Shown here in pieces: positions 25,901 to 33,776 of a DNA stretch of 64,000 nucleotides (the first letter of the stretch is position 1; each line of letters begins with the position of its first letter). The stretch spans positions 1,860,001-1,924,000 of the forward strand of contig NZ_AP019860.1 of NCBI RefSeq assembly GCF_009002475.1, written 5' to 3'. This DNA is from Candidatus Uabimicrobium amorphum (GTDB lineage Bacteria > Planctomycetota > Uabimicrobiia > Uabimicrobiales > Uabimicrobiaceae). The notes beneath the pieces were generated by a model that searched no databases, had not been told where the DNA came from, and was given only the letters and a program-made list of their open reading frames with translations. Both the position numbers and the translations under genes were made by a program.

Positions 25901-27455
25901 TACTCAAAGCTTTTCCTGACAAAACACCACATTTACGCCATGACTCGGAGATCGATGCTTCCCTGGCTTTGGACATCATAATGTTGGCATTTTGCAAAAT
26001 GGCTTCGCGGCGCTCAATTTCGCTTTGTCGCCATTGCAGCAAAACGTAGTAACCCCAGAAACTCAAAACAAAAATAGTACTCAACAAAGCGGTGATCAAA
26101 AGTGGATGACGTCGGCAAAACTTTTTCAGAAGTGCTACATGACCTGGAGGACGAGCAATAATTGGGCGATGCGTCAGATAGTTTTCTAAATCTTTTGCCA
26201 ATAGTTGTGCCGAATGATAACGCCTATGTGCTTTTTTGTCTATGGCTTTAAAGCATATTGCTTCGAGTTCTTTTGATATTTCTGCATTGAGAGCGCGCGG
26301 CGCAATGGGGTCATCATTGAATATTTGTTGTAAAATACTTGCGAGTGTTTTGCCACGAAATGGTACGCGCCCACAAAGTGCCTCATAGAGAATAATTCCC
26401 AGAGAATAAACATCCGTTGCCGCAGTGACGTGGCTACTTTCACCTTGCTCAGGAGACATGTAAGCAGGTGTACCCAATATTTCGTTGGTCATCGAAACAT
26501 TATCTTGACTCTCCAAACTTTTTGCGAGGCCAAAGTCCATCACCTTTGGTTCGTTGTTGGGACAAATCATGATATTCTCAGGTTTTAAATCGCGGTGAAT
26601 GACTCCTTTGCTGTGCGCAAAATCAATAGCACGCGCCACTTTTATGATAATTTCAAGTATGGCCGACTGCGAATAATCCTCGCTCTTCAGGAAAGAACGC
26701 AAGGAGGCTCCTTCGATATACTCCATCGTAAAATAATGGTGATTGTCAAAAAAACCCGTTTCGTACAAAGTAACAATGTTGGCATGCCGTAAATTTGCAG
26801 TGGTCTTAATTTCACGCATAAAACGTTGTACGTGTTTCTCATGAGAAAAGCTACCGGAGAGCAAAACCTTTAGGGCGACAACACGATCCGTTTGCGGGTC
26901 ATACACCTTGTAGACAAGCCCCATACCTCCACGCCCTAGCTCTTCTATAATTCGATAGCGATCAAAAGACTTTTCTCTTTTCATTTGTTGGATAACTTGC
27001 GTTTTTTCCTGGTGCATTTTTTTCTGGTTTTCGCTTGTTCCAGGCATTTGCATAGTGACATTAGAAGCAAACTCTTCTTTGTCTTCGCTATCTTGTTCGC
27101 TCCCGTCGAGAATGAACGTTTCGTTTGTCATAAAAACATCGGCGTCATTACTCGCGACAGAATTTTGTTGATCATCTATTTTTTCGGTATCAGCTTGTTC
27201 TTGCAGCTTTTCATTGCATTTTTCGAAAAGTCGTAACGCATCTTGATTTTGAGGATGGGCGGCAAGAACTTCTTCGGCACACTGTTTTGCCTCTTCGTAT
27301 TTTTTCAACTTTAGTAGCAAAGCACCTCTTTTGTAGTGAAATGATGAGGTCGTTGCAATCATCTTATCCAGAATGGACAGTGCTTCTTCCCAATTTTTTT
27401 TGGCGATTTTTTCGTTGAATTGAGATTTTAGCTGTTTGATTTTTTTGAGTTTCAT
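22962..27455 (-). CDS. Giant serine/threonine kinase with N-terminal TPR and 21 WD40 blades
   Basis: 1497 residues. Residues about 1-85 hold two TPR-like units (NWEEALSILDKMI, KKYEEAKQCAEEVL). A Ser/Asp-rich linker follows. The kinase domain spans about 167-425: GRGGMG (174-179), Lys196, HRD 287-289, DFG 307-309, GTPAYMSPEQ. A membrane segment is at about 455-478, then a coiled coil. From about 565 to 1440 I count 21 WD strand-d motifs (LWD/IWD variants such as IRLWDTTTG, VKLWELKTG), which equals three 7-bladed propellers. The last 60 residues are unrelated. Start supported by GGAGG. Such proteins phosphorylate Ser/Thr in response to an unknown cue; the long propeller tail would offer many binding faces. 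Unlinked to neighbours. Confidence 0.95.
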   Translation of the reverse strand: MKLKKIKQLKSQFNEKIAKKNWEEALSILDKMIATTSSFHYKRGALLLKLKKYEEAKQCAEEVLAAHPQNQDALRLFEKCNEKLQEQADTEKIDDQQNSVASNDADVFMTNETFILDGSEQDSEDKEEFASNVTMQMPGTSENQKKMHQEKTQVIQQMKREKSFDRYRIIEELGRGGMGLVYKVYDPQTDRVVALKVLLSGSFSHEKHVQRFMREIKTTANLRHANIVTLYETGFFDNHHYFTMEYIEGASLRSFLKSEDYSQSAILEIIIKVARAIDFAHSKGVIHRDLKPENIMICPNNEPKVMDFGLAKSLESQDNVSMTNEILGTPAYMSPEQGESSHVTAATDVYSLGIILYEALCGRVPFRGKTLASILQQIFNDDPIAPRALNAEISKELEAICFKAIDKKAHRRYHSAQLLAKDLENYLTHRPIIARPPGHVALLKKFCRRHPLLITALLSTIFVLSFWGYYVLLQWRQSEIERREAILQNANIMMSKAREASISESWRKCGVLSGKALSIVQDLGSKKAKIIQEQAYSHVRTALFRYGLLWESRDFAIAANKLAFNSDESVLATALESGDIDLWGTNGHKLLSISGHFGGVTSIVFAKKDILISASQDNTIRLWDSGNGKLIRVLRGHKRTITDIELSANNEWLVSSSEDGSICFWEMATGKLLKKITAHKSAVTDIDFWGDKTLASCGKDRCIYFWDVNSFQRKEKFIYHEDIVTDIAFFGETLISASRDKKIKFYDVNRQKELKTITNDYIVNDISVSGAKKIAALAGNDGKVYVLDLVNYEIRHTFARHLGAITDVHFNRDGKTLVSASEDKTVRLWDLEKRQQISEVKGHVHYVYSVAFHPQQKFVASASHDKTIRLWDTTTGEHQGVFVGHDAEVNCITFSPDGKTLASASFDKTIKLWDLEKHNVLHTFLGHEEAVLSVQYSKSGRYLLSASEDMTAKLWDVKTRKLLRTFSGHEHIVTKAIFSDDERFIVSGSYDKTVKLWELKTGKVLKTFRGHSNIVFGVALSLDNKRIASSSEDTVIKIWDIASGKQMEELKGHEDIVYDVCFHPQKNVLISASEDKTIRIWDLDAYREMKELRGHRDIVVDIEVSRDGELLVSCSEDRTLRLWSMDLPQLQRKLRLHKEEVYSAIFSKDGKNLISAGGDSRVCIYNTEKNTRRYLSGHSDRVKTAIFNDKNDKIISCSSDKTIRVWDIASGKVEFVMEGHEEEVYNIAMSPDNRTLASVSADHTLRLWDITTGKCLKVLYGHTDFVYAVAIAADGKTIATFAHDKVIGIWDAEQQTPVKKLRGHLAPGYWLEFNPSGTLLASASIDQTIRLWDVKKGVQVNQFNTNSSAGSATFSPDEQFLVTSSYSGHIFLWEIKTSTLKRKIKAHNGPIYWLDFSPDGKTLASASEDGSIRMWPINFSSHHNLQKLQLPIWVKTNMQNIPLKSQSPFNFRLDVAGSLIEYFLREDPQKITEILFGLRITKDSTITEVEATRYMFR

Positions 27456-27741
27456 TCAAAAGTCCTCCAGCTATATTGTACCAAAGAAATAAAATAGCGC
27501 AAAATTTTAACACAAAATCGTTTGCGCTTATTGAAAAATATAAAAAGACGCTTTATTTACCCAGAATAATCGCTATAATAAAACAAGGTAAGTTTACCCT
27601 AATTGTTGGTTAGGTTTTCACGTATTGCTTTTGCAAAAACACAGAAGCGATAAATGTGTAATTCTGTCTAGCGTCTAGCTAACTATTAAGGTAAGTTTAA
27701 ATTCTCACAAGTTTTGTGAACCTTAGCATAAGGAATTTAGT
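27456..27741. promoter_or_regulatory. Promoter region of the lipoprotein gene with direct repeats
   Basis: Divergent region of 286 bases. A consensus TATAAT lies at 27574-27579 but lacks a good -35. The 12-base word AAGGTAAGTTTA occurs twice in direct orientation at 27585-27596 and 27688-27699, just downstream of that box and again before the gene, which suggests binding of a regulator. Confidence 0.35.
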
Positions 27742-28197
27742 GTGAAAAAAGCAATTATCTTACTTATATCAGCAACTGTAATGCTTGCAGCTGGCTGTTC
27801 GCAAAAAACACCTGAAGTAAAACCCAATGTAGATGAAAAAATCGTATACCCGGGTACCGACGCTCCAAATAGTGAATACGACGAATATTTGCTGCTCATG
27901 GAAGATAGTCAAAGAGCGCGATTTTTTAAACTAAATACAGATCTACAAAAACAACGTTTTTTGCAAGCGGAAGGCATTATCCGCAAAAAAGAACTCAATG
28001 ATACTCTATCAACAAGCATGTCGACAAATGAAGTCGCACAAGCCCTTGGTTTTCCAAATGATAAAGAAACAAATATGTACGAAGGTATCAAAGAGGTTCG
28101 ATGGACTTATGTTGAGTTTAACAACTATCGCAATATGAAATATACATTAACTTTTCGCGATGATGCATTAGATGCTTGGTATTTATGGTTGGACTAG
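27742..28197 (+). CDS. Small lipoprotein
   Basis: 151 residues starting at GTG 27742, with AAGGA ten bases upstream. Residues 1-19 are a lipoprotein signal peptide with lipobox LAAGC, so Cys19 should be lipidated and the protein tethered to a membrane. The mature part contains a helix-rich middle (YLLLMEDSQRARFFKLNTDLQKQRFL) and a C-terminal region with NEVAQALGFPNDKETNMYEG and EVRWTYVEF, similar in pattern to SmpA/BamE-type small outer-membrane lipoproteins. That similarity is suggestive, not proved. It is followed by a hairpin at 28219-28268. Confidence 0.75.
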   Translation: MKKAIILLISATVMLAAGCSQKTPEVKPNVDEKIVYPGTDAPNSEYDEYLLLMEDSQRARFFKLNTDLQKQRFLQAEGIIRKKELNDTLSTSMSTNEVAQALGFPNDKETNMYEGIKEVRWTYVEFNNYRNMKYTLTFRDDALDAWYLWLD

Positions 28198-28218
28198 AGT
28201 ATCTTTATAAAAACAAAC

Positions 28219-28268
28219 GATCTTAATTGTAGTCTTAGCTCCAATGAAAAGCTATTACAATTAAGATC
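28219..28268 (+). terminator. Hairpin after the lipoprotein gene
   Basis: A perfect 13-bp inverted repeat (28219-28231 with 28256-28268) around a 24-base loop, 22 bases after the stop codon. There is no strict T run, so termination is probable but not certain. Confidence 0.55.
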
Positions 28269-28299
28269 ACTCTATTTGTGATATTTTACAGGCAATACT

Positions 28300-29511
28300 A
28301 TGGCGGCCAAAAAAACAACGAAGTCGAAAAGCGCAACGAAGTCGAAAAGTACGAAATCGAAAAGTACAACCAAACCGAAAAGTACTAAGTCGAAAAGTAC
28401 AACGAAGCCAAAGAGCACAACTAACTCGAAAAAACACGAAGAATATGATGTCATCAAACTATTCGCCGAGAGTATAAACCACAACATCGCCGTAACCGAT
28501 ACCCAAGAAAAAATTATCATTTGGAATTCGCGAATAGAATCCCAGTTTGCTCAGAAAGAACAGGCAATGGGACAACCACTCAAGGAGTTATTTCCAAGAT
28601 TCCAGGAAGAATTTCGCGGTCAAATTCTCGCAGATATGATATCCACGGATGTCATCAAAAAAGGAAAAACTCACGAATTTTCCCGCTATCCACTTGAAAC
28701 CAAATCGCAGAAAATACGCTATTTTGATTTACAATTTTCTCCGTTTAAAAATAACAACGGTGAAATCATAGGTTGCATCATGACAATGATCGATGCAACA
28801 GATAAAATATACATGGAAAATCAACTCGTGCGTAATGCACGCACAACTTCTCTGGCGAATCTTGGAGCAAGTATTGCTCATGAAATACGCAATCCTCTTA
28901 ACTCAATATCTCTCAATATTCAACTCATAAAAGAAGATATGGAGTCATCAAACTCGCAAACAGAAACTCTCGAAATCATCGACAATGTATTGTATGAAAT
29001 CAATAGATTAAATAAAATCATCAAGAATTTCTTGAGTTTTTCGCGGCCACCAGAACCCACATTTGTCGAAGCGGACATTAATGACGTGATTCGCCGTGTT
29101 CTTTCTCTCTTGAGAGAGGAGGCCCGCCAGTCAGGTGTTGAAATTATCTCTAACCTAGGACGGGTTTCCAAGAGCTTTGTAGACCCTGACCAAATTTCTC
29201 AGGCGGTGTATAACATTGCTCTCAATGCCATACAAGAAATGCAAAAAGAAGAAGGTGGTATTCTTGAGGTTTCGACATTGAGTGTTGATGAGTATATTTT
29301 AATAGAAATAAAAGACAATGGACCTAGTTTGCAAATGGAAAATAAATCACAATTGTTCGATTTATTTTTTACCACCAAAGAAGAGGGAACCGGTTTAGGT
29401 TTGCCAATTGCCAACCGCATTATAGAACGTCACGAGGGAAGAATTGTCGCTGAAAATAATCTAGACCAAGGTGCGTGTTTTAGTATATATATTCCTGTTG
29501 TCAAAAAATAA
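28300..29511 (+). CDS. PAS-domain histidine kinase with Lys/Ser/Thr-rich N-terminal tail
   Basis: 403 residues, cytosolic. Residues 1-45 are a repeated (KSKSTTKPKST-type) low-complexity tail, very basic, like a histone H1 tail. A PAS domain follows at about 52-170 (HNIAVTDTQEKIIIWNSRIE). The HisKA domain carries the phospho-site His194 (SIAHEIRNPL). The HATPase domain holds N box NIALNAIQEM, G1 DNGPSLQ, F and G2 boxes FFTTKEEGTGLGLPIA. It lies upstream of an NtrC-type response regulator gene with a MITE-like element between, so the two should form a two-component pair. PAS ligand unknown. Confidence 0.92.
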   Translation: MAAKKTTKSKSATKSKSTKSKSTTKPKSTKSKSTTKPKSTTNSKKHEEYDVIKLFAESINHNIAVTDTQEKIIIWNSRIESQFAQKEQAMGQPLKELFPRFQEEFRGQILADMISTDVIKKGKTHEFSRYPLETKSQKIRYFDLQFSPFKNNNGEIIGCIMTMIDATDKIYMENQLVRNARTTSLANLGASIAHEIRNPLNSISLNIQLIKEDMESSNSQTETLEIIDNVLYEINRLNKIIKNFLSFSRPPEPTFVEADINDVIRRVLSLLREEARQSGVEIISNLGRVSKSFVDPDQISQAVYNIALNAIQEMQKEEGGILEVSTLSVDEYILIEIKDNGPSLQMENKSQLFDLFFTTKEEGTGLGLPIANRIIERHEGRIVAENNLDQGACFSIYIPVVKK

Positions 29512-29516
29512 CAATT

Positions 29517-29678
29517 TAGGGCGTGTCATCAATTAAAGTTTATTTAATATCAAAGTCATTGTAAATTCTAGCTAGGCGCTCCGCATGCATCATAGCTAGG
29601 TTATTTAAATAAGGAGCAACGACGCTAGTATTTACAAGGTCTCAATAGTGAATGAAGGTTAATTGATGACACGCCCTA
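29517..29678. mobile_element. MITE-like element with 20-bp perfect terminal inverted repeats
   Basis: The ends TAGGGCGTGTCATCAATTAA (29517-29536) and its exact reverse complement (29659-29678) bound 162 bases. The outermost TA fits a TA target site as in IS630/mariner-type transposition. The inside codes for nothing. Degenerate copies are at 56888-57120 and a solo end at 7556. It separates the histidine kinase gene from its response-regulator partner. Confidence 0.8.
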
Positions 29679-29785
29679 GTCTACACAACGATTAAGCATA
29701 CCTAATAAAACGAACGATTTTCGTCCGCACCACTCGAATCATTTACAAATAAATATGAAATTACATAGAATTTTTAGAGGTTTCC

Positions 29786-31165
29786 ATGAGTAGTATTCTA
29801 ATTATAGAAGATGACAAGGGTGCCCGTATGGCCTTGTCGCGAGCAATTGAAAAATGGGGATATAAAGTCTTACAGGCAGGTAATGGCCAAGAAGGACTAA
29901 AAAAACTAAAAAGTAAAGATGTAGACCTTGTATTATCAGATATCCAATTACCAGGGATCAATGGTATCGAAGTTCTTGAACGCATACAAAAAGAACATCC
30001 CCAGGTTTCCGTAGTGATGATGACAGCTTTTGGAAGTGTGGAAAAAGCGGTAAAAGCTGTAAAATTGGGAGCCATTGACTTTCTAGAAAAACCACTTGAT
30101 CTTTCTATACTCAAAAAAATTATTCCGGCTTCGCTGCAAACCAAAAACATTCAAGAAGACCGGAAAAAACTATTAAGTGAAGTGAAACGGACCAATTCTT
30201 TCGAAGGAATGATTGGTAGCGGGGAAAAAATGCAGGAAGTTTTTGAAACAATCATCAAGGTCGCTCCTTCCAGGGCAACAGTTCTTATCACCGGAGAAAC
30301 AGGGACAGGAAAAGAACTTGTGGCACGTGCCTTACATCGTTTGAGTAATCGCAACGGTAACTTGGTGACCGTAAACCTTACCGCATTTCCCGATACCCTT
30401 ATTGAAGACGAGCTATTTGGCCACGATAAAGGAGCGCACTCTACGGCATTTGAAGATCGTGACGGGCGACTTGCCGAGGCCGACGCAGGAACTTTTTTTC
30501 TCGATGAATTAGGAGAAATCCCCCTTAACATACAAGTAAAGTTACTACGCGTTATAGAGCAACGTGAATTCCAGCGGTTAGGAGCTAATAAAACTCATAA
30601 AGTCGACATTCGTTTTATTGCGGCTACCCATGTCAATCTCGAACAAAAAGTTCGCGACGGTCAATTTCGTGAAGATTTGTATTATCGTCTAAAAGTTCTA
30701 CAAATAGAGCTGCCACCTTTACGAGAACATCGCGAAGACATTCCCCCTCTTGTTCAACATTTCATTCGTTATCACAGCGAAGAAAACAACAAAAAAGTGG
30801 ACCACATTTCCGAAGAAGCACTCAATCTCTTAAACAGTTATGACTGGCCAGGAAATATACGTGAGCTGGAACGCGCTGTAGAGAGTGCGATTGTCATGTG
30901 TGAAGGAAATACTCTTGAACCAGAACATTTTTCCAAAGAAATTCAAAATACGAAAATAAAAGGTGATGTTGTCACAATACAAGTGGGAAGTTCGTCCCTA
31001 AAAGAAGTGGAAAAAGAATTGATACGTTGCACACTCATAAAAACAGGCGGAAACAAAACAAAAACGGCGAAAATTCTTGGCATTGGTATTCGCACCTTGT
31101 ACAGAAAAATTGATGAATACGATTTACCTTACAAAAACGAAAAGAAAAGCGATGAAACAGAATAA
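29786..31165 (+). CDS. NtrC-family response regulator with altered GAFTGA loop
   Basis: 459 residues: receiver domain 1-120 (acidic pocket EDD at 8-10, phospho-site D52, Lys102), AAA+ domain about 135-370, and Fis-type helix-turn-helix about 415-455 (NKTKTAKILGIGIRTLYRKI). Walker A is GETGTGKE (160-167) and Walker B FFLDE. The loop that normally reads GAFTGA and touches sigma-54 reads GAHSTA (206-211), so three of the key residues, including the Phe and the Thr-Gly pair, differ. This argues against ordinary sigma-54 activation. The start has GAGG at good spacing. It pairs with the histidine kinase at 28300 and precedes the kinase at 31199 by 33 bases. Confidence 0.93.
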   Translation: MSSILIIEDDKGARMALSRAIEKWGYKVLQAGNGQEGLKKLKSKDVDLVLSDIQLPGINGIEVLERIQKEHPQVSVVMMTAFGSVEKAVKAVKLGAIDFLEKPLDLSILKKIIPASLQTKNIQEDRKKLLSEVKRTNSFEGMIGSGEKMQEVFETIIKVAPSRATVLITGETGTGKELVARALHRLSNRNGNLVTVNLTAFPDTLIEDELFGHDKGAHSTAFEDRDGRLAEADAGTFFLDELGEIPLNIQVKLLRVIEQREFQRLGANKTHKVDIRFIAATHVNLEQKVRDGQFREDLYYRLKVLQIELPPLREHREDIPPLVQHFIRYHSEENNKKVDHISEEALNLLNSYDWPGNIRELERAVESAIVMCEGNTLEPEHFSKEIQNTKIKGDVVTIQVGSSSLKEVEKELIRCTLIKTGGNKTKTAKILGIGIRTLYRKIDEYDLPYKNEKKSDETE

Positions 31166-31198
31166 TTGCTATCATCACAGCAAAGTTGTCACCTAGCG

Positions 31199-32650
31199 AT
31201 GGAATGGCAAATAACTGATCGTCAATTTACAATACGCATTCGTACACCAAGAGAGCTGCACTTTTGGATAAAAACGATTGCCATGGTTACGTGTTGCGAT
31301 TTTATTTTGCGCATCCAGCATTATTTTTGGCCTATTATTCCCAATGAAGTCGCCGATGTGGTTTTAAATTTGTACTACATTTTTTTTATCCTAGGCATCT
31401 ACATAACGATAAATTATTTCAAAAAGCCGCGCAAAGTAATCATTAATTTTGATTCAGGCACTTTTCGCTATTTTTACTTTCTCGCATCACGCAAATACTA
31501 CTTTGCCGAAGTAGAGTGCATACGCATTGCTACGGATATGTCCAAAGCGCTCACTAAGTTAAAAGGTAACATGTACCATCGTGTATACTTAAAGCTACGT
31601 AAGCAAAGTTTTTTATTTCTGGGAGAATTTGACGACGACCAACAGTTAAACTTGTTTATCAATGAGTTGCGTAATGTTTTTGATGTGCATGTTGACAAGT
31701 TACACAAGGTAGGACGAAAACTCAGCAAAGAAGTACGCCTTGGACGCTACACCATCGAAAAAGAAATATCACGAGGGGGAATGGGCAAGGTTTTTTTGGC
31801 AAGAGATGATTTCATGCAAAAAGCGGTGGCCATCAAGGTGCTTCCCGCGAATCTCGCTTTAAAATACGACCACGCCAACAACTTTGCCAGAGAAACGCGT
31901 ATTTTACAAAAATTACGCCACCCAAATATCATTCAAATATATGATGTTGGCCGCGAAAAGGGTAAAAAGACCGACATTTATTTTTACGCAATGGAGTGTA
32001 TTCACGGTAAACCACTCTCTTTTTTCATTAAGGAAAAGGCAATCACGATAGAACAATCGGTTCGCTACGCCATACAACTTTCCCTTGCTTTGGACTACAT
32101 TCATTCGCACAAAGTTGTGCATCGCGACATAAAACCGGAAAACATTTTGATACGCAACGAAGGTAGTTGTGTGTTGATTGATTTTGGTATCGCACGCGAT
32201 ATTTCTATTCGCTATAAAAAAATTTACAAACGCGTTTTTCGCCACCAACCGGAAATATCTCATCATGTAGGAACATTGCCTTATATGTCACCAGAGCAAA
32301 TATCAGCGCACCACGACATAGACTATCGTACCGATATCTATTCGTTGGGAATTACTCTTTACGAAATGTTGGTATTTAAGCGCGCATTTACCGGAAATAG
32401 CGCGACTATTTTGCGCGCCATTCCTACATCGACACCAACGCCGCCCAGTAAAGAGAACCCAAGAGTACCACAAAGTTTAGATACCATCGTAATGAAAGCG
32501 ATTGCCAAAAACAAAAACAAGCGCTATCAAAGCGGTGCTCTACTTGCTAATGACCTACATAACTGGCTACACGACATTGTCGTTGAAAAACAACAACTAA
32601 ATTTATGGCAAAGTCTATCGCAAAAGTTTCTACATTTTTTTCAAGGCTAA
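31199..32650 (+). CDS. Serine/threonine kinase with N-terminal membrane domain
   Basis: 483 residues from ATG 31199; a TTG at 31166 would add 11 residues but abuts the previous stop and has no ribosome site. Residues about 22-45 and 51-73 are two membrane segments followed by a PH-like beta region (KPRKVIINFDSGTFRYF, 75-160). The kinase domain occupies about 170-460: SRGGMGKVF, AIKVL, HRDIKPEN, DFGIAR, GTLPYMSPEQ. This is the reverse of the other kinases here, which have the membrane segment after the kinase. There is no sensor domain outside the membrane. It is the first gene of a tight cluster with 32656 (5-base gap) and the TatD-like gene. Confidence 0.88.
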   Translation: MEWQITDRQFTIRIRTPRELHFWIKTIAMVTCCDFILRIQHYFWPIIPNEVADVVLNLYYIFFILGIYITINYFKKPRKVIINFDSGTFRYFYFLASRKYYFAEVECIRIATDMSKALTKLKGNMYHRVYLKLRKQSFLFLGEFDDDQQLNLFINELRNVFDVHVDKLHKVGRKLSKEVRLGRYTIEKEISRGGMGKVFLARDDFMQKAVAIKVLPANLALKYDHANNFARETRILQKLRHPNIIQIYDVGREKGKKTDIYFYAMECIHGKPLSFFIKEKAITIEQSVRYAIQLSLALDYIHSHKVVHRDIKPENILIRNEGSCVLIDFGIARDISIRYKKIYKRVFRHQPEISHHVGTLPYMSPEQISAHHDIDYRTDIYSLGITLYEMLVFKRAFTGNSATILRAIPTSTPTPPSKENPRVPQSLDTIVMKAIAKNKNKRYQSGALLANDLHNWLHDIVVEKQQLNLWQSLSQKFLHFFQG

Positions 32651-32655
32651 CTCTT

Positions 32656-33771
32656 ATGAAAGCTCATTATCTTCATTTAGTAAAACTAGGAATCACGCTT
32701 AAATATGTAAAAAAGAGTGAAGTGGATGATCTTTTAGATCAAAGTAAAGGATTTGAATATTCGCGGCTCCAAGGAAATGTCAAAAAAAACGAATGGAAAA
32801 ACATGTGGCGCATTTACATTGAAAACTCTATCACGAGCTTATTTGTACGTCACGGTCTTCTTGACAAAAAACTATTCTTGGTCATCATCGATGATTTAAT
32901 TCAGCAAGGCAAGCAAAAAAAAGCCATTAGCGGAGCGATGATCGCCGTGCAAAAAAATCTCCTTTGTCAAAAAATAGTAGATCGCGCATACCACAACATA
33001 TTGTCAAAAAAAATACAACTACCGTCCGAAATATACGCCGCTTTTCTCAAGGACGGTTTTCTCACAGACGATACCAATCTATTTGGGTTGGATTTCACCA
33101 TCGAAGATAACGAAAAAATAGAAGAGGTGGCACCAATAGAGCCGTCAGTAAAAAAAGATGCGACGATTATTGCCGACAACTCAAGTAAAGATGATACACA
33201 AAAAATTCACTACGAGCCCACACAAGATATGCAAGAGAATGTATCTCCCCAAGAAGATACAATTGCCATGTACAAAAACGAAATCAATTATACCCAAGAG
33301 GTTTGCAAAGATTTAGCCGCTAGTACTGCGGAATTTGAAGCCGTCAGTCGACCACAGCGTTTCTCATTGGCAGTGATGATCACCATTGTCCTAGCAATAC
33401 CGCTTATATATTTCTTATGGCCTAGTGACCAAAAGCCTGTCATGCCACAACAAATAAAGATGCTTGTCGCTGAAGTGCAACGTGAAAATGGCAATACTAC
33501 GAAAACACACTGGGAGATTCTAAAATGGTATCAAAAAACCACCCTCCAATTTCCCCGCGATGAAAAATTAAGAAAAGAACAACTACAACTATTGAACACA
33601 TTTTTAGAAAAAGCCCTAAAAAAACGACAGTTGTATTTGGCGAATGCCATCATAAACGAATACAAAATAAGTTTACAAACAATGTTACGTTACCAACTCA
33701 TCGATAAAGAACAGCTGGATTCTACTTTAAAACCATTACAAACTAAATTTAACAAAGCTATTAAGAGGTAA
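32656..33771 (+). CDS. Membrane protein of unknown function, kinase-linked
   Basis: 371 residues. The start at 32656 (MKAHYLHL) is chosen over the in-frame ATG at 32605, which lies inside the kinase gene; the preferred start follows the kinase stop by five bases. Residues about 10-150 are helical with the short charged repeats (LFVRHGLLDKKLFLVIIDDL) reminiscent of the N-terminal helical domains of kinases in this window. A Glu/Asp/Thr-rich linker follows, then one membrane segment (about 236-254, SLAVMITIVLAIPLIYFLW), and a short C-terminal helical region. No family recognised. Its position suggests a partner or substrate of the kinase. The next gene starts five bases after its stop. Confidence 0.6.
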   Translation: MKAHYLHLVKLGITLKYVKKSEVDDLLDQSKGFEYSRLQGNVKKNEWKNMWRIYIENSITSLFVRHGLLDKKLFLVIIDDLIQQGKQKKAISGAMIAVQKNLLCQKIVDRAYHNILSKKIQLPSEIYAAFLKDGFLTDDTNLFGLDFTIEDNEKIEEVAPIEPSVKKDATIIADNSSKDDTQKIHYEPTQDMQENVSPQEDTIAMYKNEINYTQEVCKDLAASTAEFEAVSRPQRFSLAVMITIVLAIPLIYFLWPSDQKPVMPQQIKMLVAEVQRENGNTTKTHWEILKWYQKTTLQFPRDEKLRKEQLQLLNTFLEKALKKRQLYLANAIINEYKISLQTMLRYQLIDKEQLDSTLKPLQTKFNKAIKR

Positions 33772-33776
33772 TACGA

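Noticed and set aside
31166-31198. TTG start for the kinase at 31199
   Set aside because: It directly follows the stop of the response regulator, lacks a ribosome site and adds 11 residues of no clear value.
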